Below are positions 9,776 through 20,195 of a stretch of 64,000 bases of DNA, piece after piece. The position numbers were made by a program, and so were the translations under genes. Source of the DNA: Ailanthus altissimus (lineage: Eukaryota; Streptophyta; Magnoliopsida; Sapindales; Simaroubaceae). The stretch is from NCBI GenBank assembly GCA_946807835.1, contig OX327690.1:13550501-13614500 (forward strand), read 5' to 3'. The notes under the pieces were generated by a model. The model saw only the letters and a list, made by a program, of their open reading frames with translations, was not told the origin of the DNA and searched no databases. How positions within the stretch are numbered: the stretch's first letter is position 1; the number at the start of each line of letters is the position of its first letter.

Positions 9776-11722
9776 TCATGTGGAGTGGATGGAATGGCTT
9801 TTGATGGAACTCTTATTCAATAAATGAGCAGCAGTTTCTAGTGCATATCCCCACAGATATTCAGGGAGATCAGTGAAGCTCATCATCGATCGAACCATAT
9901 CCAATAAAGTCCGATTCCTCCTCTCCGAAACACCATTGTGTTGTGGAGTACCTGGAGGACTATACTGAGCGAGAATCCCATTCTTCTTTAAATAATCTGA
10001 AAATTCACTGCTCATGTATTCACCCCCTCGATCTGATCTAAGGCATTTGATATACATTCCGGTTTGTTTCTCTACTTCATTTCGAAACTCTTTGAACTTT
10101 TCAAAAGTTTCTGACTTGTGTTTGATAAGAAACACATATCCATATCGTGACAGATCATCGATAAAGATAACAAAGTATCGAAAACCACCCATAGCAGTGT
10201 GATTCATTGGACTACATACATCACTATGTATTAGTTCCAATAAATTAGTGGCACGGTGTCCAACACCAATAAATGGAGCCTTGGTCATTTTGCCTTGAAT
10301 ACAAGATTTACAAACTGGATATGATTCTATGGTCAGATCAGGTATCCGACCATCCTTAACCAGATGGGATAGGCGTCTTACCCCTATATGACCTAATCTC
10401 ATATGCCACAATTCTGTATCATTTAAAGTTCCCGCACTATTTTTAGCATTCACTTGTACATTCATGACATTTCCTGTTGTATCTAATATGTAATGCCCAT
10501 TTATCAACTGACATTCAGCTAACAAAACATTATTCAAATCATACAAGCATAAGGAACGATTCCTAACACGCATATGATATCCTTCATTGTCCAATACAGG
10601 AATTGAAATAATTTGCCGGATAATGTTTGGCACATAATAACAATTATTCAATACAACAATTTTATTACATGGAAGCATCAAATTGAAACATCTAATAGCC
10701 TCGACCTGTAGGAAATCTCCATTTTCAACACGAAGCTGTACTTCTCCTGGTTGTAACTTTTTAACTTCCTTCAGACCCTGCAACACATTGTAGATGTGAA
10801 AAGGACAAGCGGTATCTAATACCCAACCAAAGCTAGCATCAAATGCTAAGGAAATATCAATAAAAGGCAAGTGTATACCTGATGGTGTCTTCTTAATCAT
10901 GGCAAGGTACTTTGGGCAGTTTCGCTTCCAATGCCCATCCTCACTGCAATGGAAACATTTTCCACTTGCTTTGTTCTTTCGTGGGTGCTTGGATATGTAT
11001 TGCTTTCGAGGACCCATTCTAGGTGCATGCATTACTTTCCATTTATTCTTTCCTTTGGACTTCTTAGAAGTCCTTCGGATAGATGATGAAGCACCCTGAA
11101 CATAGAGGACCGAGCCCCCTTTGTTCATGTCCTCCTGAGCAGTTATTAGCATGTTATGCAGTTCAGCATAAGTAGGAGTCAATCCTTGCATATTGTAATT
11201 CATTATGAACGGTGCAAATGACCCTAGAAGTGATTGGAGAATCAAGCTATTCCCCAATCCATTGCTCAGTATGAGATCTATGGTCTCTAGTCTCTCAATG
11301 TATGAAATCATTTTGAGGACATGAGGACTTACTGGACTGCCCTCGGGTAGTTTAGCTTGAAAAAGCGATTTGGCAACCCTATACATTTCAAATTGAGGTC
11401 GGTCACCAAATAACTCTTTCAGGTGGAGCATGATACTCCCAGCATTGTCCATGTGGACATGCTCCCTTTGGAGCTCCGTAGACATAGACCCGAGAATGTA
11501 CGATTTGACTTTCAAATCGTCATCCAACCATTTCCGATATGTCTCCTTTTCTTCTGGGGAAGCATTATCAGAAATAGCTTGTGGCATGCGCTGATTAATA
11601 ACATATCCAAGCTTTTCAGAATCTAGAACTATTATGAGATTCATAAGCCAATTAGCATAATTTTCTACACCTTTTAGTTGGTGCGCATCAAGGATGCGAG
11701 CTAAAGTGTTGTTTGAAGCCAT
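9776..11722 (-). CDS. Copia gag, protease and integrase part
   Basis: I chose the ATG at 11722; the frame is open a further six codons upstream without an ATG. Domains in order: UBN2-type gag (about 1-230), CCHC zinc knuckle CFHCSEDGHWKRNC (about 255), retropepsin with WVLDTACPFH (about 300; the usual DSGAS/DTGA triad reads DTA), GAG-pre-integrase with LWHMRLGH (about 440), and integrase core with HSDV, the FIDDLSR motif and SPPGTPQHNGVSERRN (about 510-630). The frame then runs to an early stop at 9776. One surplus base within the stretch around 9812-9818 accounts for this. The downstream frame continues the integrase and RT, so gag-pol was once a single frame. The break probably makes this copy non-autonomous. 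Confidence 0.9.
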   Translation of the reverse strand: MASNNTLARILDAHQLKGVENYANWLMNLIIVLDSEKLGYVINQRMPQAISDNASPEEKETYRKWLDDDLKVKSYILGSMSTELQREHVHMDNAGSIMLHLKELFGDRPQFEMYRVAKSLFQAKLPEGSPVSPHVLKMISYIERLETIDLILSNGLGNSLILQSLLGSFAPFIMNYNMQGLTPTYAELHNMLITAQEDMNKGGSVLYVQGASSSIRRTSKKSKGKNKWKVMHAPRMGPRKQYISKHPRKNKASGKCFHCSEDGHWKRNCPKYLAMIKKTPSGIHLPFIDISLAFDASFGWVLDTACPFHIYNVLQGLKEVKKLQPGEVQLRVENGDFLQVEAIRCFNLMLPCNKIVVLNNCYYVPNIIRQIISIPVLDNEGYHMRVRNRSLCLYDLNNVLLAECQLINGHYILDTTGNVMNVQVNAKNSAGTLNDTELWHMRLGHIGVRRLSHLVKDGRIPDLTIESYPVCKSCIQGKMTKAPFIGVGHRATNLLELIHSDVCSPMNHTAMGGFRYFVIFIDDLSRYGYVFLIKHKSETFEKFKEFRNEVEKQTGMYIKCLRSDRGGEYMSSEFSDYLKKNGILAQYSPPGTPQHNGVSERRNRTLLDMVRSMMSFTDLPEYLWGYALETAAHLLNKSSIKSHSIHST

Positions 11723-11943
11723 TTGATCTTCACAAGACAAAAGAAAAAGATGTTAGCGGAATATTTCAATCACTAATAAATAACGTTTTAGATCATGGGT
11801 ATAACAGTTATACAATTTTTAATCTAAAAACGCCCTCCCACTATTTTACGTAATCCCTTTAACCTCTCAAACGGGAAAACGATAGTTTAAGAATTCTTTA
11901 AACTATATAGTGAAAAGTGGATCCCTTTGGCATTTACTTCAGC

Positions 11944-12236
11944 CGTACACTATAGCGATCTAGGCCTTAATAAACCCAAAAGGTAGACAACTCTTATCAA
12001 TTGCATCTCATGCAACTCTTAACACTTGATCCTAAACACATCTTATCCGCACACTTTAGCGATATAGGATAAGTGTATTCCAGATTTACTTATCAATCAT
12101 TAAATATATGTTATTGTTATTAACCGCACACTTTAGCGATCTAGGGTAATACTTTAACATATATTTATCACATCTAATGTTTAAACGATATAGCCCAAGT
12201 CACACCAATCAATCCCTCACACTTTAACGATCTTGG
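11944..12236. repeat. Four spaced copies of a CACACTTTAGCGATCTAGG-like motif
   Basis: Copies start near 11944, 12047, 12124 and 12214 (spacings 103, 77 and 90 bp) and differ at one to four positions. The related older copia keeps at least two copies, near 52383 and 52490. That suggests conservation in this retrotransposon family's leader. Confidence 0.8.
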
Positions 12237-12553
12237 AAAAGAATCGAAGTGACTTGTCTAATACCGTATTGATAAGACGGATCATATTTAACATTATCTC
12301 ATAATGAAAATATTACAATCTGATTAAGAGAGATTTTATTACATACTCATTTCTTCCAAATGAATAATATAGATCATTTATATATAAAGAAATACACAAT
12401 CACAACTAACCCCTACCAATAGGGCTTCCATTGTGATTATCAGCGTATTTTAATAATCACATCATGTTATGAAAACTATTGAAGTACAATACAGCAATAA
12501 AATAAGTCAAAACATGATAAATAAATTAAATTTTTTTTACAGAAACAGTGATG

Positions 12554-12948
12554 AACGCTGCGGCGCTGAAACACGGGCGCTACAGCATTCATAAAATTAA
12601 TCCGGGCGCGGGGGCGCCCAGAAGTAAGCACCGCGGCGCTGGCCAAATAACGGGCTGGCGCTGCAGCGCTATATATCTAGCGCTTCGGCGCTGGCCATAA
12701 TATCAGCCGGCGCTGCAGCGCCCATATCCTAGCGCCTCAGCGCTCAATTCCAGTATGTAGGCGCCGCAGCGCTCATAGCCTGTCGCCGGGGCGCTGGCCA
12801 AAATTAGGCTGGCGCCGCAGCGACCTTAAGCTAGCGCCTCAGCGCTGAATTCTAGTATATGGGCGCCGCAGCGCTCATAGATTGTCGCCGGGGCGCTGGC
12901 CAAAATTAGGCTGGCGCCGCAGCGACCGTCAGATAGCACCTCAGCGCT
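12554..12948. repeat. 51-bp dimeric GC-hairpin minisatellite
   Basis: Sixteen units of the form (A/G)GCGC-NNNN-GCGC(T/C) start at 12554, 12576, 12604, 12627, 12657, 12679, 12709, 12731, 12760, 12782, 12811, 12833, 12862, 12884, 12913 and 12935. Spacings alternate between 21-23 and 28-30. Perfect stems include 12604-12619 (6 bp, loop GGGG), 12679-12692 (loop TTCG), 12709-12722 (loop TGCA), 12731-12744 and 12833-12846 (loop CTCA). A 66-bp segment at 12760 is repeated at 12862 with two changes. The array lies in the leader between primer site and gag. Its function is unknown. Confidence 0.9.
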
Positions 12949-13201
12949 GGACACTGTTACTGTGTCCGGTGCACTAAAATCAATTTTCTTCTGTTCCGGC
13001 ACCCAAATCAACCGATTTAAAACATGATCATATATCATATAAAAAATTTTAAATACCAACATATCCAAGAATTCATAAAATATCAACATGTTCAATCTTA
13101 AACATCAACATGCTTGAAATCAAACATCATCATGTTGTTCATCAATAAAACATCAACATGTTAACTACAACAACATCAAACAGCAAACACCATATCAACA
13201 T

Positions 13202-13213
13202 GCTCTGATACCA
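13202..13213 (-). other. Primer binding site (initiator-Met tRNA) of the young copia
   Basis: On the minus strand this reads TGGTATCAGAGC, two bases after the end of the 5' LTR. It is complementary to the 3' end of plant initiator-Met tRNA and would prime minus-strand DNA synthesis. Confidence 0.92.
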
Positions 13214-13215
13214 CT

Positions 13216-15474
13216 TGTTGTGTGATATGGTGTGTGATGTGTATAGATGTGTATAATTTCAAAAATTAAATACGCAACGGAAGTATTCATACATATTAAA
13301 CAATATGTAACATATTCAATCATGTATGATTATTCAAGTATATATATATATCTCATATATATATTTCATGCATGATATAAAATGAATAACAAATAAATAA
13401 CCTACTCGGATATGAAGGTAGCCTTACAAATCTTCAAGAACTCCAAGCTTCAATTTTGTTGAGCTCACATTGAAGTGTTCCCTTGCACAATTCTAATTCA
13501 CAACTAAATTCGGTGGGATTGTGAAACTAGAATGGCAGCCTTGAATTTCCAGCAAATGATTGTTTTAACACTTAAAACAATTTGTCCTTATGATTACTAC
13601 CAAGAGATGAGAAGAATTGGGTGTTTTCTATAGTTCTTTACAACTCTATATGTTGTAGCTTGGTAAGCCTTTGCATTTTTTCTCAATACTTTGAGAAAAA
13701 CACTTAGGAAAAGCTCTCAATTCTCTCTCTTTTTTTCCTAGAACGAATTTCACTCTATCTTACACACATTGAACTCTTTCAATTCTTTCTTAAGTGCAAA
13801 GAATGATTTCTCTTAGTGCTCCACCACCACTTAACCATGTTTGCCATTACAAACATTAATCTATCATATTTTTCACTCACCAATTTGATTCAACCAATTG
13901 AATCAATTTCTAGAGAGTAAATGGCATTTAATCAATGTTAAGTGGTTTTACCACTTCCTCAGTGCATCATTTAAGAATTACAAAGTGGTAAACTTTTCTT
14001 ATTATTAATAACAAGTGCATTCTCCATTAATAAATGGTGTTTGCCACTTATTCCAATTAATAATAATAATTTGATTAATATATAAAATATTAATAATTCA
14101 AAACTATTTTGATTATTTACATTTACTATATATGTATTTACCAAGCAAGGTAAATAGGTAAATACATGGTAAATAATTTATGGAGCAAGATTATGTCACT
14201 TGTCAATTTCTTATTGGTTAACAACTCTTGTAAACCAATAATGTGTTTTACCTTCAATTATTGACAAGTGAATAATAAAAGGAACTTAGAAACATTTTTC
14301 ATTTTGCTGAAAATTGTTGGATTAATTATTCAATCTAATTCGCCGCCCCAGTGCACAACGAGTACACTTCATATTGTGAGACTCTCTAGGTCCATGCCCG
14401 ATTTGTCATATGAAACTATTTCACACGTCCGTGAACAATATCCCACACACATGTTACAGATATTACAAAACGGCGCATTAGACCATACAAGTTGAGGTTA
14501 TAACATATTCGTATAATCCTTCCATCATAAATATTCTAGAAGAGCGGAGATATAGATCAACACCGTCAAGTCTCCATGTGCTCAACCATAAACTTATCTC
14601 TAGATTTGTATTTCAATAAATAATATCCGTAAACACTTTCACGATATTATTTTCCCAAGAAATTCTTGGATGTCTGCTTATAGCCATAAGACTCTCTGAA
14701 ATACAATCTTAGAGTTACATGATATTTTACTCACCCAATTGAGTTGATGGATCCCATATCTGTACACACCGGACTCCATGAGCATCGGACCATACCCAGC
14801 GACACCCAGCGGTCAGACCATGAAAGGTATCTGACATGTGTGGAACCAAAGTATGATGGATCACTCACAAGTCCACCGTGGCACTCAGGTCTAAGGACCA
14901 CGAATACTACTCAACTCGAAAGATCCTCCATTGACGGCTTTATGGGATGTCTATTGAAGATCTTTGTGAGTCTGTTCAATATTCAGTCCTTACTGAATAC
15001 TTGTATCTCTATACGAGTTTCCACTAAACTCATGGTCTGCTAAGACTAACCATCTAGACTATCTAGATATAGACATACACTGATCTATATATATATATAT
15101 TAAGATCTTCACTAGCAGACCTGCATTAGTGAAGGTAGATCAGGAACATTAAATTTAAGAACATATTTGCATAACAACATTTCTTAGCACCATTTGCAAC
15201 CCATTGCAACTATGTCATTATTAATATATTCTTAGGTCTTTGTCCCATTTCAGACAAGGCTCTAACTCTTTAGATTTTACTAACTCTTAGTTCTGATCTA
15301 AACTCCTTTAGATCAGATCTGAACTCGTTCAGATCATACAATGTCTAAAACGTTACAAGCATCTTACCATATTTATAAATAAAATAATTAGTGATATATT
15401 GAAATCATAAATGTATAAACATAAAGCAAATATTTATACATAAAAGGAATGGCACGTAAGCACAAATCCCAACA
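13216..15474 (-). repeat. 5' LTR of the young copia
   Basis: This is 2,259 bp with ends TGTTG and CAACA. It would carry the promoter for minus-strand transcription of the element. It differs from the 3' LTR at only about 11 bases plus one T-run indel. Confidence 0.93.
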
Positions 15475-15479
15475 GCTTT
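15475..15479. repeat. Target-site duplication GCTTT, right copy
   Basis: This perfect match to 5504-5508 marks the right border of the copia insertion. Confidence 0.9.
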
Positions 15480-16826
15480 TTGTATTAAGTAATATAAGAC
15501 TAAGTCCAGATTATCGATCCCATAGAGACTATTGTTTCTATTTTCTTCAATTGAATACTAAAATTACTCTACTTTACCTTTATCCAGACTAGCTTCAATG
15601 ATGGAGTTTGACTAACTAAATTATTGCTATCAAATTGAACCTAATTAAAATATCGCAAGTACTTAGAGATAAAATTCACTAAATTGATAGGTAATCTAGG
15701 GTATTAACGCATCCCCTAGTAGTTCACTGAACCCTTTAATCCCTTAGTTATTTCTCTTTTTATCAATTGATTGGTTAGACATTAATTTCATCATAAGCTT
15801 CTGTCGACAGTCAAATGATAATATCACACCCTAACAATTACCTATATGTCTATGGTAATCCGAATAAGATGCAACTCATTAAGATTAAGTCTAATTAAAC
15901 TATACATGCCACCTTGTAATATGTCTATCCTAGATGGAACTCATAGATGTTACCCTATGATCATGTATCAATTTACCATAGGTTAAACACATGATTCCTT
16001 TCGTCAAAGTTATCATGGTTCCTAAACAATCAAAATAGTAAGAAAGCATTAAGCATAGATAGATTGAATCAATTAAGGAATAAAAGTTCACAACTAAGAG
16101 ATTAAAAGAATCAATTACATACTAGGTTCAATAACGTCTAACTCTAGATCAAAAGAAATTAACTCATATTCAAAACAAGAATATCAAAGCAAAAGTATGA
16201 AAATATAATGAATGAAATCATCTCTTAAAAGTAAGGAATAACACAAAACAAGTGATGCCCTGAGTTGTTCTTCTTCCTCTTGTCTTGATTGCTCAAGAAT
16301 TGACTCCCCAATCTTTAATCTTCAATAACTTCACATTGATCTCTTGGCTTGAATGTGTATTTGTTGCTTGTGTTATTCTCCTTGCTAAGTCTCTCTATTT
16401 TTGCCTCAAAAGAGTATTTTTGTTGCTATGAGAAATCCTAGACATGAGGAGCTTCGAATCCCCTTCTAATAGGCGAGTTTAGAAGGGTATTTAAACATCC
16501 GCACGGGCACTGCGGCGCTGGGGGCTCAGTGCCGCAGCGCTGGGCACGAGCACAGGTCTGTCAAGACGTCGACGAGCATTGCGACGCTGGGTGCTGAGCA
16601 TCGCGACACTCACATGTTGTTCTGGGCGCTGCGGCTACTTTTGTATTTTGAGCTTAACTTCTTCGTTTAACGTCCGATTTGCCTCCCATTTATTCCTATG
16701 CGTCACATTTTTCATCGTGCATCTGTTTATGATCAGAAAATACAATTAAATAGTCAAATACTTATGATTTAGAGCAAAATACAAAAATTAAATACAAATC
16801 ATACTAATGCTTTTATGCCCCTATCA
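15480..16826 (-). mobile_element. Athila-like gypsy solo LTR (main part), host of the copia insertion
   Basis: Together with 5469-5508 this makes an LTR of about 1,390 bp, the same length as the 5' LTR at 37736-39125, to which it is related in reverse orientation. It ends CCCCTATCA, the complement of the family start TGATAGGGG. No internal region adjoins it, so it is a solo LTR. The flanks ATGGC and ATGAT do not form a clean target duplication. A GC-hairpin tract lies at 16506-16638. Confidence 0.7.
16506..16638. repeat. GC-hairpin tract in the Athila-like LTR
   Basis: Hairpin-like units start at 16506, 16528, 16575, 16597 and 16625. The spacings 22, 22 and 28 match the array at 12554-12948; one interval is 47. 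Example: GGCAC-TGCG-GCGCT at 16506-16519. Confidence 0.75.
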
Positions 16827-16839
16827 ATGATTGCACGCG

Positions 16840-17084
16840 TACCTTTTTTGTATGAATTGCGCGAGATTACATAATTGCCTTTGAGCGTCTTTTTTAGTTT
16901 ATTCTAGTTATTTTACAACCTCAAAAGACTCTCATTTTTTTATAATAAATTTTATTATACTACTACATCTACATTTCTATGCTTATATTTTTATAAAATA
17001 AATACAAATTTTTTGTTATATATATATATATATATTGACTCAAAACTTCATCATATATATATATATAAGGACTCATATTAAGTA
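16840..17084. other. AT-rich spacer with TA microsatellites
   Basis: Two (TA)n runs lie at about 17016-17034 and 17053-17066. No gene is seen in this short stretch between the solo LTR and the F-box relic. Confidence 0.6.
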
Positions 17085-17700
17085 AAGGTGGTTATTCCTA
17101 GTGATTCTTTAAACATTTTTAAGTTTTGGCTCCATTATTCTAAATTCAAGCTTTTGACTTGTCTGAAATTATCGATTTCTTATGCAATTATGCGCAATGT
17201 TCATGAGCTTGAACTTCATCTTTCACATCACAACTATCTTAAGTTGTCCAAGAGCATCTACACTTTCAAAACATTTGAAATTTTCAAACTTTACTCGAAT
17301 TTTATTCTCAAGGTTCATGCTTTTAAAATATGTTTCCCAAGTGTAAAGATTCTTGATGTTATAATCCGGTATCCTGATAACAACTTGATTGAGACCCTAT
17401 ATATATATGCCCTATGTTTGAAGATTTTTTAATTAAGGCATATTTGAATGATGATGCTTTCGTGGCAAACTTTTAACATTTCATCCTTACTTTGAACAGG
17501 TTAACATTTTATGGTAGCCAAAGAAAAATATTTTAGCTATAATGAGCACAAAGTTATTATTAGGACTTCAAATTTTGAATACCTTGATATCTTATGTAAT
17601 GCATGAACTGCATTTCTTGATGCTTTTTGTCTTGGAGAGTCGTAGCTTTAGGTTGGCTGTGGGCTACAACTTCTTAAAAGTGCCACTAAGCCAAAGTTTT
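17085..17700 (+). pseudogene. F-box/FBD/LRR-type protein relic
   Basis: The + frame at 17088-17432 reads like the LRR part of plant F-box/FBD proteins. RNVHELELHLSHH matches the usual 'R-N-V-x-E-L-x-L' strand, followed by the pattern ...TFKTFEIFKL... and ...CFPSVKILDVIIRYPDNNLIE. The next LRR-like piece, close to 'SNFEYLDIL', appears near 17560-17600 after stops and a frame change. The F-box itself and the C-terminal FBD were not found intact. Such genes are substrate adaptors of SCF ubiquitin ligases. This copy is broken and partial. Confidence 0.55.
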
Positions 17701-18416
17701 TGTCATTAGCAACTCAGACTATATTTATAAGTTCTCTCTCAATCTGCTCTACAATGTTGTGAGGCTCTCTTATGCATATTCTTATGCTTCTTGTTTCTTT
17801 CCTCCTCGTTTGTTTGTTTTCATAATTTTGTTGCATGTTCTTTAGAAATAACATTAGTTGGAAATATTGATTGATAAGAAATTCAGTTACCACAAGTTCC
17901 TCTTCGTATTCTATTATTTTCTTTTTCTCCATGAAAAGCCTTTGATTATGCTTATGAGAATTTCTTTCATACATTCCCCAATCTGACCTATTAAGATGAG
18001 GAGGTAGGAGATTATGATTAGTGAGTTCTTCCTATCATCCTCCTTAGTACGCCTAACTTAGAATATTTTATCTTTGAGTCGGTGAGGATGCGAGTAACTT
18101 TTGAATTAAATGGTACTTTAATTTATTGTTTCTGATATTTGTTTTCATTCATTACTTAAAAAAAAAAAGTTTTAATGATAGAAATATACTATCATAAAAA
18201 ATTGTAATAAAATTTATTACAAATTTTATATTATCAATAATTTACGATAAATTTTATCATAAAGAAAAAATTATATTTTTATCACAAATTTATAATACAT
18301 TCTATTATAAATAAGTGATAAAATATATTAAAAAATAAATAATATATTTTAGTGATATATATTTTTAAAAAAATATTTTTTATATATTAGTAATATATAT
18401 GTTTTCAAAATAATTA
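17701..18416. other. Decayed AT-rich region
   Basis: A few + strand phrases just after 17700 may still be decayed F-box sequence. Beyond about 18000 it is AT-rich DNA of T/A runs. I see nothing functional. Confidence 0.4.
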
Positions 18417-18599
18417 ATGGTAGAATTACCAACGATGTCACGGTGTCGTTTTTGTCACGTTACTAAAGACCATATAACTTTCATGCACATGAACACGTGT
18501 AATTTTTTAATTAGTTTTCGACCATTTTCAAATTTAGAGGCTAATTTTACAAGAACGAAAAAGGGGAAAAAAACAAAGCAAAACAAATCTCTGCATTTT

Positions 18600-19092
18600 A
18601 TCAGTCAAATCTCCTCTTGAATCGCACACAGCTTGCTTCTCACTTTCCCTTCACTTTCTTTCTCTCCAATCACCTCTCCTCCTCAAAACTTTATTCTTAA
18701 AAAAAAGAAAAAATAGAAAGAACAAATCAGTCCCTTGATTTATTAAAGATCTAGGGTTTCCTTAAGTTTAAAACTCTCAAATCTTTCATTTTCGTTTCTT
18801 TATTTTCTATTTCTCACAATCGATTTAGAAACACTGAAGAGGTTGATTTATGAACTTCGATTTATAATTTTTATTTTATTTTATTTTTCTTTTTAAAGAG
18901 CAAAACCACATTATCATATTTGTGTGTATCGTCGATTGGATTTATTGATGAGTGTTGTTGAAGATATGTCATGTTTGGACACGGACTTATTGCAATAACC
19001 AGAGTTATCTCTCTTGGCGCTCAAATCGAACCCCGACTTCTCACAGAAGCTCTTTGAGCAGTGGATTTCGCTTCCTGAACTTATAATCTAGT
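18600..19092 (+). pseudogene. 5' end of a host gene, PP2A B''-like first exon, truncated
   Basis: A plant-like 5' UTR (CT-rich at 18620-18680, CTAGGGTTTCC near 18750) precedes an ATG at 18948. The frame begins MSVVEDMSCLDTDLLQ, hits TAA at 18996, and continues in the same frame as PELSLLALKSNPDFSQKLFE to about 19080. From memory this resembles the N-terminus of plant PP2A regulatory B'' subunits ('...LQLPE(L/V)SP.ALK.NP...LF.QWLSLPE'). The first in-frame stop, the abrupt end and the lack of later exons point to a decapitated fragment. The family assignment is uncertain. Confidence 0.4.
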
Positions 19093-20186
19093 AACTATTT
19101 TCATGCGTGTAATCCCATCTATCTGTTCACTATCAATATCAATATCAGTAATTGTCTTGTATTTTTTTAGTTACGTTATTTGTAAGAATTTATTGGTGCA
19201 TTTTGGATTTGTGGCGCTGCTCACTGTGTTTGTAATTACTTTTTGAGAGATCGTATTTGCTTGGTTTGGTTGAGTTTTGGGTGTATAATAATAATGGTAG
19301 GTGAATGGCGTATTTGATTTGTTCATAATTTTTTTTTGTACTGCTGTCATTGGTTCTTTCCCTGTTTTGCATCTTCCTGTGGGCTTGACGGATGTGAATG
19401 TTTGCATCGTCATGGTGTTTAATGCGTTGTCATTTGCATTGGTTCTTTTCTTTTCTTTATAATATAAATACATATTTTGGTCGTTATGTTAACTTTTTAT
19501 TTATTGGAGTTCAGTACAAGTCAAATGCGGAGCAACGATAGTCTATGCTCATCTCCATTATTTTAATTATTATTTTTTTTATAAAAAATAATTTTATTAT
19601 TATATTAATAATAAAAAATAAAGTCTAATAGTAAAAACTTTAATAATTTTTATAATTTTTGTCGTTGTTAAAAAATAACAGTCAGCGACTGATTATTAGA
19701 GATAGTGCAGAAGTTATTATTTATTTATTTATAATTTATAAAATATAATTTTAAACTTATTATGATTTGACACGTGTTTAATTTTTTTAAAAGTTTTAAT
19801 CTTATTATGTGCTACGTGTCCTATTAAAATTGTGCTATATGCACTTTAGTAAAGGTAACAATACCATTATATAGAAAAAAAATATTATTTTTATTGAATT
19901 TAATAAAAATTAACTAATGTATTAGAATAAAATTATTTATTTTTAAACTTATGAGATAAAATTGAGTATTAGCTCAAACTCTTAAAATAAAAATATCCTT
20001 ATTTTTTATAAAAAAAATTTAATAAATTTATTATGATTGGTCCAATAAATGAGTACACAATCACTCTAAATTGTGGTTTTATAAATAAATAATATTATAT
20101 ATGTTTATCCCATAATATTTAAAATAGTGGATAAGCAAAAATAATATTGGCAGATCAAAATGCCAATAAATAAAAAAATTAGGCCA
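19093..20186. other. AT-rich intergenic DNA
   Basis: No homology recognised. A short minus-strand frame at 19171-19473 looks like chance. The region left of the Mutator-like element is dominated by A/T runs. Confidence 0.5.
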
Positions 20187-20195
20187 AATAAAAAA
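20187..20195. repeat. Candidate 9-bp target duplication AATAAAAAA, left
   Basis: The same nine bases lie at 26688-26696, right outside the other terminal inverted repeat. Mutator-like elements make 8-11 bp duplications. The sequence is low-complexity, so the exact edge could be off by a few bases. Confidence 0.55.

Larger units (their letters stand above)
11723..13201 (-). other. Long 5' leader of the young copia
   Basis: This is 1.5 kb of non-coding sequence between primer site and gag. It holds two repeat systems: four copies of a motif like CACACTTTAGCGATCTAGG (11944-12236), and a GC-rich hairpin array (12554-12948) that stands out sharply from the AT-rich surroundings. No convincing reading frame is seen. 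Such a leader normally carries packaging and translation signals. Confidence 0.8.
5509..15474 (-). mobile_element. Young full-length Ty1/copia LTR retrotransposon (Tork/Angela-like)
   Basis: The element is 9,966 bp on the minus strand. Its LTRs are 5509-7766 and 13216-15474, beginning TGTTG and ending CAACA, with GCTTT duplicated on both sides. The primer site is complementary to initiator-Met tRNA, and the polypurine tract abuts the left LTR. Domain order on the minus strand is gag with zinc knuckle, protease, integrase, reverse transcriptase, RNase H, as in copia. By eye the LTRs differ by about 11 substitutions and one indel in 2.26 kb (about 0.5%), so insertion was recent. One frameshift near 9814 separates integrase from RT. 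The lineage name is tentative and rests on the long LTR and the FLEKEFLL-type motif. Confidence 0.93.

Noticed and set aside
12554..12948. CRISPR-like look of the regular GC repeats
   Set aside because: The units are short hairpins in a plant retrotransposon leader, the spacers are themselves repeated, and there are no cas genes.
17714..17974. 86-residue minus-strand frame rich in Glu, Arg and Asn
   Set aside because: It looks like the reverse reading of decayed F-box sequence on +, with no recognisable domain.
19171..19473. 100-residue minus-strand frame
   Set aside because: Composition is Thr/Asn/Lys-rich without any motif, and no coding context or homology was seen.
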